Below, piece after piece: positions 39,380 to 52,629 of a stretch of 64,000 bases of DNA. Below the pieces are notes generated by a model. The model searched no databases. It had not been told where the DNA came from and saw nothing but the letters and a program-made list of their open reading frames with translations. Position 1 is the first letter of the stretch. Each line of letters begins with the position of its first letter. The translations under genes were made by a program, and so were the position numbers. Origin of the DNA: Lineus longissimus (lineage: Eukaryota; Nemertea; Pilidiophora; Heteronemertea; Lineidae); assembly GCF_910592395.1 (NCBI RefSeq), contig NC_088310.1:4533501-4597500 (forward strand), read 5' to 3'.

Positions 39380-39590
39380 GTCTGATAAGAAGCTCACCCG
39401 CCACCGACTTGTAACAACAGCTCACCTTCTGTCATCCACTGTCGTCTACTCATGCTCATGCCTGCTCAGTTGCTGTCGTCTGCTTACAAACGTTTACCTT
39501 CTGTCGTCTGCGAACAAAAGCTCACCTTCTGTCGTCTCTTCGTCAGCTCACATCCCGTCGTCTGCTTACACATACCCTTCTTACCTTATA
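39380..39590. repeat. Degenerate short repeats (CTCACCTTCTGTCGTCTGC)
   Basis: Five or six imperfect copies of GCTCACCTTCTGTCGTCTGC with TTACAAAC spacers, upstream of the type II membrane protein gene. No gene seen in 39121-41052. Confidence 0.6.
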
Positions 39591-40646
39591 TACTGGGACA
39601 TCCTCACACAAACATACCGTCTAATTCTTAGTCCGCCTGGGCTAGTCCGGCACCTGGTCGTTAAGCACTGCTCACCACATGTACGTACACACACTCACAA
39701 AACCCGACTTACACATTCATTGATCCTGTTTCAATGCATGGTAGATTTTTTTCACGCCCAGTTCGATGGTCATGTACCTGATAATTTAGTCGTTTCTCAT
39801 CAATTAGAAATACCACATGGTTACTAGGCGACTAAAAGTGCAACAAATCATCACAGGAGGCCAAGAGTTATTGATCAGAATCGAATATGTTGAAAATCAC
39901 CAGCCGTCCAGCACATCAGTCGTTCATTGCGATAATGTCCAGGTCAGTTTTCTGGAATTGTTATGAACGGCATAGGCCTGCAGTATACTATAGAGTATGC
40001 AATGTCTTTCGCCCCTTTCCGGCTATTACTGCCTGTTGACCCTTTATAACATTACATACGCCTTATACATCGCACCTGGACAACAAGTCAACATGTTGCC
40101 CAACATGTCACCCAAAATGTGCTCAGTGTGTACAGTGCTTAAGTCAAGAAAAGTCCCTGCATGAACGAGTATTGTTGTTGAGCATTAGGGTGTGACGTAT
40201 GACCACATTCCTTTATCCGAGGGTAGTGTGAACGTTCATCGTCCAACGATCTCTCTCGATCTCCGAGAATACAAAAGATACATTAAATTCGTCTCAGAAA
40301 TAACATAAGCGTTTCACGCCGCGTATCAATGCAGGGAGTGCCTGTGTTATCTTCGCAACGATTACACTCCATTAACGGAGTTGATCGGTTTAGTCGCCCT
40401 CCCCACAGGAAGACTATACATAGGGTGAAGTCGCACTCCCTCGGGAGTGTAACAACCAATAGGCTTGTGCGTGATCGTCGTGAAATGTATGTGGAGATGG
40501 GCTGATCACATGGGTGTGGTTTTCGCCTGCTGAGTTTTTAATTTAGTTAATAGCATATTTCCAAAACGCGACGATGGCTATTCCCAGGGTAAACTACCGG
40601 GACTCGAGATTTCTTTTACAGGTACATTTATCAACCCACCTCTACA

Positions 40647-40665
40647 CTCCGGATGCAGTGGTCCC
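40647..40665 (-). other. Dispersed motif, copy E
   Basis: On the minus strand GGGACCACTGCATCCGGAG followed by TGTAG; the right half of the core is kept, the left half has changed. It lies 1.5 kb upstream of the type II membrane protein gene on the same strand. Confidence 0.65.
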
Positions 40666-41052
40666 TTTCCAATAAATGCAATTAGCAGTGATCCCTGGAA
40701 GCTTATTGTAATGTCAACACATACTGCATCTTTCTATAATGACTTTTTCTGGTAAGATCACTGAAGTGGTTACAAAGTGTGTGCAGTACAAATGCAAAGC
40801 ACAGATCAATAAAAAAACTTCAAAGAAATCCCACCAATAGTTTGTGCTCAAGAGTCCAAAACGATGCGGACGAAGAAGTGACAAACGGCCTATAATTCAA
40901 AGTCGGCCCAAAAACTTCTATCATATCATGGTTTTTATTTTGCCTCCAAACTGACTCAAGAACAGGAAGACAAATAATACAGTCAACCTTTTTCATTAGT
41001 GTCTGACAACAGCATCAACTGGTCCCGTCGAAATTTAACCGTCCCTTTCCTG

Positions 41053-42662
41053 CTAAATCAGCTCGACTCGACTGATTCCCCGGGAGAATCCCGCGTTGAA
41101 ACCAGCTGAGGGACTAGTTGGTGTTGGACCGGGTGATGGTGTCGGGCATTGGTCCATATAGGGTATATCGTCGTCGTCGCCAGGGCGTAATGTGCCCAGA
41201 GCGCCAAGATCAAGATACAGGCTTCGCGGCTTCCTGTTATTGTTTGTTCCATTTCGAATTGGCACGTGGTCAGGACTCTGGTCTTCTAACGATATGCTCG
41301 CACTGTATTCTGAAACTGATGGAAGATGCGATAAATCAAACGACAAGAACTACAAAGACAAGACAGATGTTTAACTATCATAGTGTGTGATACTCAAGGC
41401 ATTAATACTTCACTGTAGATCATTGCTTGTCTAATCAAGTCTGCCTTAGGTAAACTGAAAGTGCTGACCAAAAGCTTTAGACACAAAGCAGGATCCAATC
41501 CCCCAAAGTATTTTTTGAAAGAGATCTGTTAACATGGCTGTTATATAAGCAGGGAAAAGCACTTTTTGAGGGTAAATCCTTACATCTGGGATTAAGCGGG
41601 GATGAACCATTACCTGTTGTCCAAAAAGCAGCGTTTTTGCAACTGCCTTAAAGTATTCAAGCTATAAAAGCGTCCCAAATGAAGACGAGGGAAATAGGAT
41701 AATATGTTTTTTTCAAAGAAAGATTTCAAACCTTATACATAAAAACTTTCTGTAATAGAGAAGATATCCTTTGGATACACAGTAACAATTTTGAAGTGAC
41801 CAGCTTTAATCCACACAATTTTTAATAGTAATACCGTAGTGTTGAAGCAATGATCTGGCCTGTGACTGTACTCGTCACAGAAAAATTGCTGCCTGATTTT
41901 GTTGTGTATAATTCTTATTCTAAAATCAATTTTTCTGTTGAACTCGGCCGAGATATATCTCGGTCAAACTGTTTTTAATCTGAATGAAGTTGAAAGGAAT
42001 ATAACATTACCTGCTTGTGACTTTGGCCTGCCAAAGGTTGAGAAACGATTTTCCATCTGAAAGACAATTGACAACGTTTGATATGATTTAAGAACTCCGC
42101 TCCTACAATGGGCCAGAATTGGAATTATATTTGCAATGGCCTATGAATGAGACCAGAACATTGTCAAGTGAGACCAGACCATTGCCTGTGATTGAGGCTT
42201 CAATTAAGCAATGGCCCATGAATGAGACCAGACCATTGCCTGTGATTGAGGCTTCAATCAAGCAATGGCCCATGAATGAGACCAGACCATTGCCTGTGAT
42301 TGAGGCTCAAATCAAGCAATGAGACCAGACCATTGCCTGTGATTGAGGCTTCAATCAAGCAATGGCCCATGAATGAGACCAGACCATTGCCTGTGATTGA
42401 GGCTCAAATCAAGCAATGAGACCAGACCATTAGACTATAGAGGTATACCTCTGAATGAGCCAACCCCAAATGTTAGCCACATCTAAGTCTGGCTATTTTC
42501 AGGGTGTAGCTGGCTATGTTACATACCGGTATGATGGAGACTGGTGACTCTGCCGTTTCCATACCAAGATTCTCTGTGCCCTCACTTGGGAATGTTGTCG
42601 GCAGTTTTCCATTTGTGCTAGTCTGACTTGGGGGTGGTGCAGATTCTCGTGCTTGGTAGCAC
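41053..42662 (-). CDS. 3' exons of an unknown gene, Ser/Pro-rich tail (partial)
   Basis: Three exons on minus: 42662-42527, 42056-42011, 41309-41053 (stop), phases 0 and 1, 145 whole codons including the stop. The visible tail reads CYQARESAPPPSQTST, ENLGMETAESPVSIIP, MENRFSTFGRPKSQA, EYSASISLEDQSPDHVP, KPRSLYLDLGALGTLRPGD, CPTPSPGPTPTSPS and ends GISRVELI. It looks like a disordered cytoplasmic tail, for example of a receptor or adaptor; the last residues might bind a PDZ domain. The exon at 42662 starts in phase 2, so more exons lie upstream (higher coordinates). AATAAA on minus at 40939-40934. Family not recognised. Confidence 0.65.
42139..42432. repeat. 54-bp tandem repeat with shorter variant
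   Basis: Copies of CCATTGCCTGTGATTGAGGC, TTCAATCAAGCAATGGCCCA, TGAATGAGACCAGA. A 43-bp form lacks part of the third segment. It lies in the intron between two tail exons of the preceding gene. Confidence 0.9.
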
Positions 42663-42972
42663 CTGTTGAAATAGAACGGGAATAATACTCTTTATTTCCA
42701 TCACCAATGCAATAAATAAACAATACACAAAACTCTCAGAATGATATTTTTGATCAAAAAATATTTGATGCTGCCAGATTTTTGAAAAAGGTTGTCCCAT
42801 TGCATGTTAATTTCAACAGTGCACATGTGCCAAAGTGAAAGGACGGATGAAGTGAGTGCAAAACCTAGATGTGAAGTGAGGAATGCACTACTTTAAACTG
42901 GGAATTTGTGCAGAGCGGAGAAATTCCAATCATATGTCCATTTTTACTGAATATGTTGCTTTTTAATTTCAG

Positions 42973-43076
42973 ATTTAGAAGAGGACCTGTTTCAACGGAT
43001 ATGGTCAGCCAACAAAGTCAAACACAATAAGTCATCACACAATATTTTGTACTCACAGTCAGTTCTAAAGTGTTAA
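42973..43076 (+). CDS. Possible terminal exon fragment
   Basis: After a TTTTTAATTTCAG acceptor: (G)AT TTA GAA..., DLEEDLFQRIWSANKVK, ending VLKC and TAA. It shares LF-RIW and flanking acidic residues with the fragment at 51237-51396. No upstream exon found. Confidence 0.25.
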
Positions 43077-44197
43077 ACCAGCATGTAATCGAAGTGTTAC
43101 AATTTTTCACTATCAATTCTAATTAATGGATCAGGTGAACTGGGGAAAGGTCACAAGGTCAAACGATTTTTGTGAAATCTGATTGACACATAATTACATT
43201 TTACTTATAATTGTGTTGATATACATGTACTATAATCAGACTGAACTAGTTGTAGTTGAATGATGGGGACTTAACATTAGGCATTTAACATTGAACTACT
43301 GAATGATCTGAACAGCAAATCTTTCCAACTGATTTGCGAGATTTGACTTCTATTATTTCAAGCAAACTGTTCAAAACAGAAAAAGTTGAGCAAAATGTTC
43401 GACAGGTAAAATGTATGGTTTGGTATCAATGGAAATAATTGAATATTTACATTAAAGGAAATTCACACAAGCATTTGGTGCAGCCAATTAAGTACACAAA
43501 ATACAATAACAGAAACATCACATATAAACAAAGTGAAATGAGATGATGGATGGATAAGGATCACTTGATGATGAGTACAATTTGTTATCTTCTTCTATAA
43601 ACAGAAAAAAACAGAATTGAAATATTTTTAAGAAAAATTATGAAATAAAGTTGTGATCCATGATCAATGGCAAGAAGGGCTGCGAATCAATAAGCAATGA
43701 CCAGGTTATACTGCCACTATCAGGGATGTTTTGAGGTCAGATGCAGGCATAGCCTAGCTATCAATGCATGCAAATCGCATGATGAATCAAGCTAAAATTA
43801 AGTAATACATTTTAGGCATACATGTCAATAAAACAGGATTTGTGCAGCGTTACTGAAACTGATGACAAAATGCAATGTACTGGGACTGTAAGGAGTGAAA
43901 ATGGTGAATGAAATAAGATTTTGAGCGAAATTACAACAGCTGAGTAAGAGAGAAATCACTTGAATGAGAGTTGTTCCAAAAAGCCAAACAAAACTTCAAA
44001 ATGAATGATAATTATGACAACAAGATACCACAGAGATCATGCAATATTGAAATATTGGGATTGAGGGACTACCTTTCATTCTGGTCTAGTCATAAGGTAC
44101 TCATGGCCAGCATGTCACACTTACTGTACTCATACCCATAGTAGAGTACTTGAGCCTGTCTGGATTGAAATAAATTGATACATCGGTGATTTGATTA

Positions 44198-44496
44198 ATT
44201 GGCTAATGCTGAACCAATAGGAACACTGCCATTTTCTGATTGGTTGAATTCAAATCTACTGCTAGCACATTGGTTGGGCATGGCTGTCTCCTCACAATCA
44301 TTGAGCTTCACTGATTGGTTGGGGACTTTGATTGGTCAAGCAGCATTGATAAGGATCAGTGACGGGATACATTTTCACCAATCAAACCATCACTACACCA
44401 AACAGAAAAAGCTTATCACTGATTGGCCAATCTTCAACCAATCATACAAAAGCTGGACACTGATTGGATATTTACTATCTCTACTATTCAGCCAAT
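44198..44496. promoter_or_regulatory. Cluster of 12 CCAAT/ATTGG boxes in 300 bp
   Basis: CCAAT or ATTGG begins at 44198, 44214, 44239, 44269, 44314, 44331, 44378, 44422, 44427, 44438, 44463 and 44492. Most are the longer NF-Y form TGATTGG(TTG) or CCAATCA. Chance would give less than one. The first eight are mainly ATTGG on plus, the later ones mixed. It may be a promoter or enhancer for NF-Y, or an old degenerate repeat. Confidence 0.6.
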
Positions 44497-46070
44497 CATA
44501 AATCAATGAGTATGCTAAATGATTTGTTGACGCTCCTTTCCAGATCATCACAGCATCTGAAATCAAAGATACCAGAATTGTTTAGAGGACAGAAAAAGAA
44601 ACCTACAAGCATAAGGGAAAAACATTTATGATGAACATCAGTGACTCGAGACACCTTTTTAGACAGGTTTGATCATTGAATGTGCAATGACTATCAAGTT
44701 AGTCAGGCCAAGTTCTTGGTTTAGTAAATGGTTTGCTCTCATCAATGGCCATTAAAGTAAGGCCTTCAGAAGACAGTGTGACACACATTCTACAAAACCA
44801 AGATAAAAAAAATGGTAAACTTTTCTCAAAAAGTCAAATGCCGAATATGTGAAAACCGAAGTGGTTTACCATAGAATTTCTTACAGTAGAAAAATTTATT
44901 AAGATTGGACTTGATACCCACAACTTGATAAATCAAACAGTTGGCCTATTGTTTGCCAAAACAATGAATGCTACAGCTGTTCTTGCCAAAGTATACTCAC
45001 TATCTCTTCTCTTACAAATAGTAGTCCAAGATAAGCTCGATAGGTACGATACATCAACATCAGATATCAGGTAAAAAAAACCTCTCATAAGAAGCCAGAT
45101 CGCATCGTTTTTTTTTCCACAAGTATTTCTACTATCAAAAACAAGTTCGAGGTCATAGATCTGTTTTGTAGCTGCGGTTCAGTTGTTACAGATTCCACTC
45201 TGACAAGTATTTAGAAAAACACAACACGATCGAATTGATTTGTACAGCTACGCTAACCAAACATTTACAACCTCGCTCGAGATATGCTCATTTTTCATGA
45301 CATCACGAATACCACAAGTCGGTGAATAAACATACTGGTCTTCATTTTTGTGATTCCCGTGTTTCTCACGCACCTATGCTGTTACCTCTGTTCCTGACAG
45401 TTCGGCAATCATCCATACATGAACCAATTGGTATGCTTGTTGATTTGTATGTTGAACTTATACGACAAGCTTCTTTTCCTTCAAATTCTCGTCAGACAAA
45501 AAAGCACAAAAAATATCATCAATTATAGTTCCAAGTGTTTTGAGCTTAAGTTGCTTTTCAATGTTACTTGTGAATTCCATACTTTTTATGTTTTGGTTGA
45601 ACATGACCATTTAGTGCTCACCATCATTGACATAGTTGCCGCCAGCATCTTGCTTCATACAAGACTCCTGAGTGTTCAACCCCAAAATCTTACATTTGTG
45701 TACCAACAGGAAGGATGTTTTCACTGCCTGAGCATGAAGAATTTGCAAAGAAAACAAGTTAGCCCAAGCTGTGGACAAGGGAATTGTATACAGTGGATTC
45801 GATATCAAGATTGGCTGACCATCATGACCTTGTGACCTTTGAAGCAGCTGCTGGCAGCTAGAGTTAGGAAAGGACATCCTCCTCTAGAAAGCCTTTGGAT
45901 TGTTCTCTAGTCTTATACACACTCACAGATTGTGATGAAGGAATGATTCAAAGCCCTGCTGAGGGAGGAGGTAAAGGAATGGTTGCATGACCAGAAGGCT
46001 CATGGTCTAATCCTTAACCCACTTCTAAATTCTCAACATTGAAGCTGCAAACCAACACAATGGGTGATAT

Positions 46071-46170
46071 GAATAAAGACTAGCAAATGCTTTTATCTAA
46101 AACTTCATGTACATATGCACTAGGCCTTTCTGTACAAAATTGAAGTAAAAGCATTTGCTAGTCTTTATTC
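46071..46170. repeat. Perfect 25-bp inverted repeat, 50-bp loop
   Basis: Left arm 46071-46095 GAATAAAGACTAGCAAATGC plus TTTTA; right arm 46146-46170 is its exact reverse complement. Size suggests a small hairpin element. Confidence 0.9.
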
Positions 46171-48010
46171 ATTATCTACTTTCCTCTCCCAGGCAGCGTC
46201 TTACAGATTACATTCAAGCAGGCGAGATATGAATCCTTTCAAATGAATTGGTCTGTAAATCAGTATAAGTTTCGAAGCCCTGAAGCTCCAAAGTAATGAT
46301 CTACTCAACTTCTTGTTTTGAAACAAAAGACAACAACTTGAGGCAATCGATCTGGTCAGTGATTTACAACAATTTGTCAAGTTCGCGGTAAATTAAAGGT
46401 TCTGGTAAGGAAGAGGTACCTTTTGAAAAAAGCAGCTATCTTGAATTTAGAACATCAAAGTTGCTATATCATGGAAAAACTAGTATTGGTATAAAAGAAC
46501 TCAGTTTTTTTCTATAGATGTAGATGTAAAAAGTTGACTTTGATTTACTAGGGTATACCTGGTGAGTATGCAATACCTCCTGGCCAAGCAACTCTTCTGG
46601 CAAAACCTAACACCAGTATTCAATGAAAACTTGAAAGGTCTTGAATTGACTCTTTAAGAAAAACGATGTTTATAGGATGAAAAAGTTCAGACGTAAAAAT
46701 TGAAAACAGCAATGGTTTTTAACCAAAGGATTTCAGTTTCTTTATAAACATCCCGAGAGCAAGGAAACTGCAAAAATAATGCACCAGATGGAAAACATTT
46801 GAATCAAAATGTCTAAAAACATACTTCAAAGAGAAGAGGTAAAGAAGTTGACTTGCGCTGAAAAGAATCATTTTATGGCTCCTCAAAATACATGAACACA
46901 ATTGTATCTATGGATGCAAAGAGTTAAAACCATTTTAATATGGAGCTGAAAAGATTTTTGTTTGTTGCCAACCATTTTGAACAGGTTGTTTTTAATACTG
47001 TAAGAACAAAAAACAGTTCAATTGGTGAACCCTAGAGTAACCACTTAGATTTTACCTGGCTCTTTTCGAATTTGACCTTCACCCGGACTCTTCTCGAATA
47101 GCAAAACTCCAAGTATTTCTGTCAGAAATTGAACATATATATTTGAGTTATCATCTCAAACTTGCGGATAGTAACTGCTGGGGGTAGGATACCAAGAATG
47201 ATAAACGTGAACTTCTCCAATCTTATTCAAGAACCGCCTCACCAGAGATTCGATAGGTCTAAGAGTTGCAAAGACCAGGTACGATGATAAAATGCCAGGA
47301 AAATTTATTCCACCTGCAATCATTTTCCAAGTAAAAACATCACATCTAGATTTGTACAGGGATTTTTATTTATATTTCACTAGATGTAGACTGGGCTGTT
47401 TGATAATTGGAGCCAGAAGCGAAAAATTCTACAGCCAAACTAAGGCCAAAGTAAAAAGTTTCCAGTTGTATTTCATTGCCCATTTGAAAAAAATGAGGAA
47501 GGGAAGAGTACTCCGAAGAGGTAGATTCAAAAGTTTGTTTCAGTGAATCCCTGGCAATGATCAAAGTGCTTTGGAATCGCACTTTTAAAGAGACTTTTAG
47601 GTGACACACTCTAAAGCAAGAAACTTAATACAAAAAGAAGAAAGTTGCCTGGAAGGGATTTACACACCCACAACTTGCACAGCGTCTAGTGCAATGTTCC
47701 TGCGTGTGTCCATTTGTGCCTGTTGTTCTCATACCACTGATCTCAAGTAATGCACTGAGGACTTTGAAGAATCAGCACCACATGGCAAAAACTGGACAAA
47801 ATTTGAAAATACCAAGTTCCGTTCAGTTAAAGAGAGCTACACCAAGCCAGAAACTCGAGGAATCTTCCCATAGCCTAAATGGCCATTGGGGATGTTAAGT
47901 TTACTACTGGGTCTGTTTTTCATGTTTCTCTTCCTTATCTTGACGTCTTGGATGTCTTCATCAAGAGAGAGAGTAAAATCTCTAACGATATCCCGTAGCT
48001 CACTGTGCTG

Positions 48011-48417
48011 TTAACTCTTTCAGTGCCCAGGATTTGGGCATTTTTGGGCATTGTCACTACCCAAAATCTCACAAAAATAATTGAGATACACTCATCAAAA
48101 TTCTTCAAAACCTTTGTCTTTACCTCCTGTTTCAATAAAACAGCAGTAATAAGTAGGGGCATACTAGGATTATGTTCTAAATTTTTTTGAGGGAGTGGTA
48201 TTTTTGGCCGATTTTCACCATTTTTCACCTAAAATGAGGGGTGGCAAACCCCACCCCACCCTCTCAGTCGAAAAAATTATTCAATTTGGACGCCCCAGGC
48301 CAGAGAAACCATATGAACCACATTTGAGTAGCTGGGGACATCTGGTGTCGTCTGGAGGAACTAAAATACCTTAATATTTAGGACGTACATGTACGTCCTT
48401 GGCACTGAAAGAGTTAA
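48011..48417. mobile_element. piggyBac-type MITE, 399 bp, TTAA target duplication
   Basis: TTAA at 48011-48014 and 48414-48417 flank a 399-bp element with perfect inverted ends CTCTTTCAGTGCC ... GGCACTGAAAGAG. With the flanking CTG/CAG the symmetry extends to 20 bp. TTAA duplication is diagnostic of piggyBac transposition. No coding capacity, so it depended on a transposase elsewhere. A near-terminal palindrome GGACGTACATGTACGTCC lies at 48381-48398. Confidence 0.9.
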
Positions 48418-51236
48418 CAGCGCTTCAAAACTACCACTGTTTTTCTGGTTAAATATTCGTAAATCGAGTAAATCATGTTTGAGATCATTGGAAACAATTT
48501 CACGCTCTATCACCAGCATTTTTTAAAGCTTCCATGCTACAGGTTCAGTCAAGACATCCTTTTTCTCGTCAATCTAACATCAGTTTACCACAACCAGATT
48601 CAACCTCAGTAAACAGGTTATAGTTTACATCGGAATTGCGATCATGCAGGCATGATGTATCTGGTCACAGGGACCCCCCAAGCTTATAACGTTAGGAAAG
48701 GGATACATATATTACACACTCTGGACACAACCGCAGAATGAAGCATAGTGACCCCTTAGTAATATAACTTATGAAAGGAACGGTATGCCTAAGTTTATCT
48801 GGAAGTATTCTAACAAACAAAATATCATCACAGATGCCAAACACATGAGCAATATTGATACAGAAACCAATTAATATCCAATGTCGACTAATAGCCAGAT
48901 CACTGATATGGATTCTGGGCTAGTTGGTTGAGAAATTGCATCTTGATCACATCCTGGGCAAGACTGATGGGTTTATGTTATCAGTAAGATAGCACAGGAA
49001 TAGCATACAGAACCAGATGGTATGTGGTAATGAGCTCGATATCAGCAATAAACCATATACTACCAGAATCAATCAATCCATTTTGGCAATTATTATATTT
49101 TAAAGAAACTGCTCAGGAAAACCAAATTGTCTAATTAGCCATCAAGTGGACCATGCTGCAGGGCATCAACAAGTCTTGATCACCAAGGGGAAATTTACAT
49201 CTTATCATGTCTTCAATGGAAAGGTTCTACTAAATATAGGAGTATAAAGGCATGAGAGTCAGGATGTCAAGAAACTGGTTTGAGGAGACTGCACATTATT
49301 CGTGGACTGATCAATCACAAGAGATTTCAAAGGACAGACGGATAACCACAACCAGAAAAGATCGCCCAACCCATGCAACATGAGATGAATGTCAATTCAT
49401 GCATATCCATTACACCATCATTTATTCACCACTAAATACATCAATATGTAACTTACATGTTTCTACCATCCACAAATGAAACCACCTTTCTGAAGAAAGC
49501 ATTAAGTAAAAAATAATATTAGCCTTCAAATTTGAAATTAATTTTGTTCTTCTTCAGCCACTACCACAAGATTGGTCAAACAAATGTGACATAGGAATCT
49601 CAGAACAGGAGACTCTAGAGAGAGGTCAGACAGGTTACCGATAATGTATAGTTCCAGTGCAACGGGGTGACTAAGGGATGCATTCAATAGGCGATGTTAC
49701 AGTTACAGAGTGTCTAAGTCCTTTTTCTGATGCATTCCAGTCATACCATCTGAGGAACCAGACACCTCATACACCTTCAGTAGTTCCAGCGACCTCACCA
49801 TTGGGCTTTGATACTGCACTTTACTCAGTTGGCACCCACCAGTTGCACCGTCCTGAGTTCGGGACCAACAACTTGCTCTGAAATAGAACTTATTGGGACA
49901 ACAGGGAGGCACTTAGTTAAGCTGCCTAATTATATGGCCCCTCCTGAGCTCACCTAAGAGTACAATGCGCCTAACTTTTTCACAGGTTCTGAGTAATTTC
50001 TACGTAAGAACACCTCATCACCAATATGTCTCAGTTAACTGTTCAGACTGCATGTGCTAATGTGTAAGTGTACTACTTTTTAAAAATTGTCTTTGATCTT
50101 TTCTGGAGGAGAATAGTTGCCTTGATTGAAAGCAAGGGGATCCTTGTTCAAAATGCAATGGCTTTGCTGCATCTTAAGATGAAAGTTTCTGTCCACTGTA
50201 CACGGGAGCCTATTATGGTCTGGCTTCCAAACATATCACAGGGCTTGGGTAACATTCTTAATACCAGCTCTATGCATTGGTGTTCAAGAACAAATGTATT
50301 GACGATCTGTCACTTCAACAACTCGGCCAGAAGCATGTGCTCACTTCGGTCAACACTTATGAGAGTAAGTAGTAACTGAATATGAATAGTTGATGTTGGT
50401 GCCCTTCTACATGGTAATGTGTGGAGCGGCGGCCCTTCTCATATCTCTGATGTCAGCATCTTGAAATACAAGGTTCTGGCAATATAGTATGCCATGTAAC
50501 ATAATATATAGTTCTCCAGAAAGTGAATGCACCAGAAACAAATCTCTAAGAGAATATACTTTGTGTTTGACTAAAATTAATTTTTTGGCAACATTGAGCA
50601 AAAAAGGCTTCAGTAACTTCATTGTTGTTTGCAAAGTATAGCAAAAAGTATGCATTAGCAAAAGTATTGGTCCTCATTCACTATCTGGATGAAATATCCA
50701 CTAAAAAAATGCCTTATACGTTTTCATCAGGAATCAGGATTTCGGAACAGGAATGGAAAATATGATTTGGCAGTGATGGGTCCAGTGGTAAAGTGTTTGT
50801 GTCAATTGTTAATTAATGGTACTTAACACATTGTATAATAGTCTCCTGAAAAAGGGCATGCAAGAAATTAAGGTCATTGCATCAACAATCAAGCAATTAC
50901 GTTTCACATTTATGATATCAAAGTCATCGGCAATGATCAATGCTCAGAAACCTGTATTTAAGGAAAACAGTGACATTGACAGAATTACAGATGTTACAGT
51001 GAAACCTTTACAGCATCAACAACAAGGTACATACTTGTTTCTTGCAGTGACTGACACTGAACGAACTGTTTGTTATGTCAGAGCACACAAAGCATTCAAT
51101 TCTGAAACATCTTGCAAGTGTTCCAAGTAAACGATCATAATTAATTAAGGAATATTTGTTTGTATTTATTAATGTTTGTTTGCGAGACAACAGAAGCATG
51201 CATAGAAAGGGTGTGGAAGTTGTTACCTTTTGCTAG

Positions 51237-51396
51237 GTTTCAAGCTAAAATCCGTGCACCAGCCGCGATTCTTGTACCTGAAGAAAACGATGTTAGAAAG
51301 CAACTGGTTAGTAAAGCAAGCGATAACAAACATGATGACGACAACATGAAATTGTCTGACGAAGACACGAAACTGTTCGACAGGATATGGACATAG
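51237..51396 (+). CDS. Possible terminal exon fragment
   Basis: After a CCTTTTGCTAG acceptor the frame reads FQAKIRAPAAILVPEENDV, RKQLVSKASDNKHDDD and ends LSDEDTKLFDRIWT with TAG. Composition is protein-like. The end resembles the fragment at 42973-43076. I found no upstream exon and no family. Confidence 0.3.
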
Positions 51397-52084
51397 TGAT
51401 AACCATTACCCTATCATACATTTAACCCTTTGGATTTGGATATCCACATCTATCCCACCCACCTCTCTCAGCAGAAGTCACAAAAGTGGCCTTCTCATTC
51501 TATCACAAGATTTGAGGCGGATATAACAGAAACAATAGCCCTCTTGTTTCTTCCTACTCTGTAGCAGCCTTGATCTTGGTGTCTTTTTTAACACGCAATA
51601 TGATATAACTAAGACCAATCTATATGTTGTAGAGACCCTTCAAATGCCGTAAAAATTAGAAGACAGTGGAGGAAAGTTGTTACAATGTCTAATTCATAAT
51701 GAAATTGGCCATTTTTCTTCATGATTTTCTTAAGACTATTTCTTTAAGCAAAGTAGTATTGACCCGACTTATCCTCAGTCTTTGGCTTACATACCCATGA
51801 AATGAAATGATGACACTAGTTACGTGAAATGACCCACACAATTAATCATGCTTTTAAAACACTATCCAAATTCAACTACTGTTCTCGTCAAAGGTAACAT
51901 CCCTACATGCACACAACATTTGTGTATAGCATTCTTCATTCATGCCTGCAGCATGTTTCATGCAGACCAGAGCTGTGCACAACAAGGGATGTTGCTCTGG
52001 AACAGTATATACAGTGCAACTGATGTCAAAGTCCTCGTGCAGGATCTATAAACAATCGAATGGGTAGTTCATTGTGTTAAATTG

Positions 52085-52112
52085 AAATGTTATATTTTAA
52101 AATATAACATTT
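52085..52112. repeat. Perfect 28-bp palindrome
   Basis: AAATGTTATATTTT followed directly by its reverse complement AAAATATAACATTT. Confidence 0.9.
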
Positions 52113-52629
52113 GAATGCTAAATTGATACAAAACTGTGTGACAACCAAATGTATGCAGGTTGTTATAACAGGTATAAGGGTTTGTGCAGGTTTTTGTAAC
52201 ATTTTCTAGGGACTTTGAAATTTGTCAGCTAATTGCACATCAACATCCACAGGATATAACATGGCCTATTTACATGTTATGGCGCCCATGTAATTATTCT
52301 TTACATGGTATTGATGTAATATTATGGCTTGTTCAAAGTATCGTAATTAAAATGTAAGTGTTTTTGTAGGCATGAACATGTGATGTTTATTAAAATTGGC
52401 TGTGTAGCTCAAAACATTGGTACGAGGAAGAAGTGTTTTGCTATGCAAACAATCTAATTTTGAAATGAGGAAGTTTTTTTGGTAGAACAACAAATGCATT
52501 GTTGGACTACTCTGACAATTGGACATTATCGCTACAAGATACTTGAAATAGTTTACATGAAGTAATTGGGTTCAAAATGCAAAGGTTTAGGGTGTAATGT
52601 AGAAGACACAGCAAACTAACCAGAGGCCA

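Noticed and set aside
44100-44170. Possible 31-nt microexon on minus (AQVLYYGYEY)
   Set aside because: Phase does not fit the exon at 42662 and the acceptor is weak.
44199-44501. 100-aa plus-strand open frame
   Set aside because: Made of the CCAAT/ATTGG repeats; repeated DWL is not a protein signature.
51421-51445. TTAACCCTTTGGATTTGG as a second piggyBac-type end
   Set aside because: No matching inverted end with TTAA found downstream.
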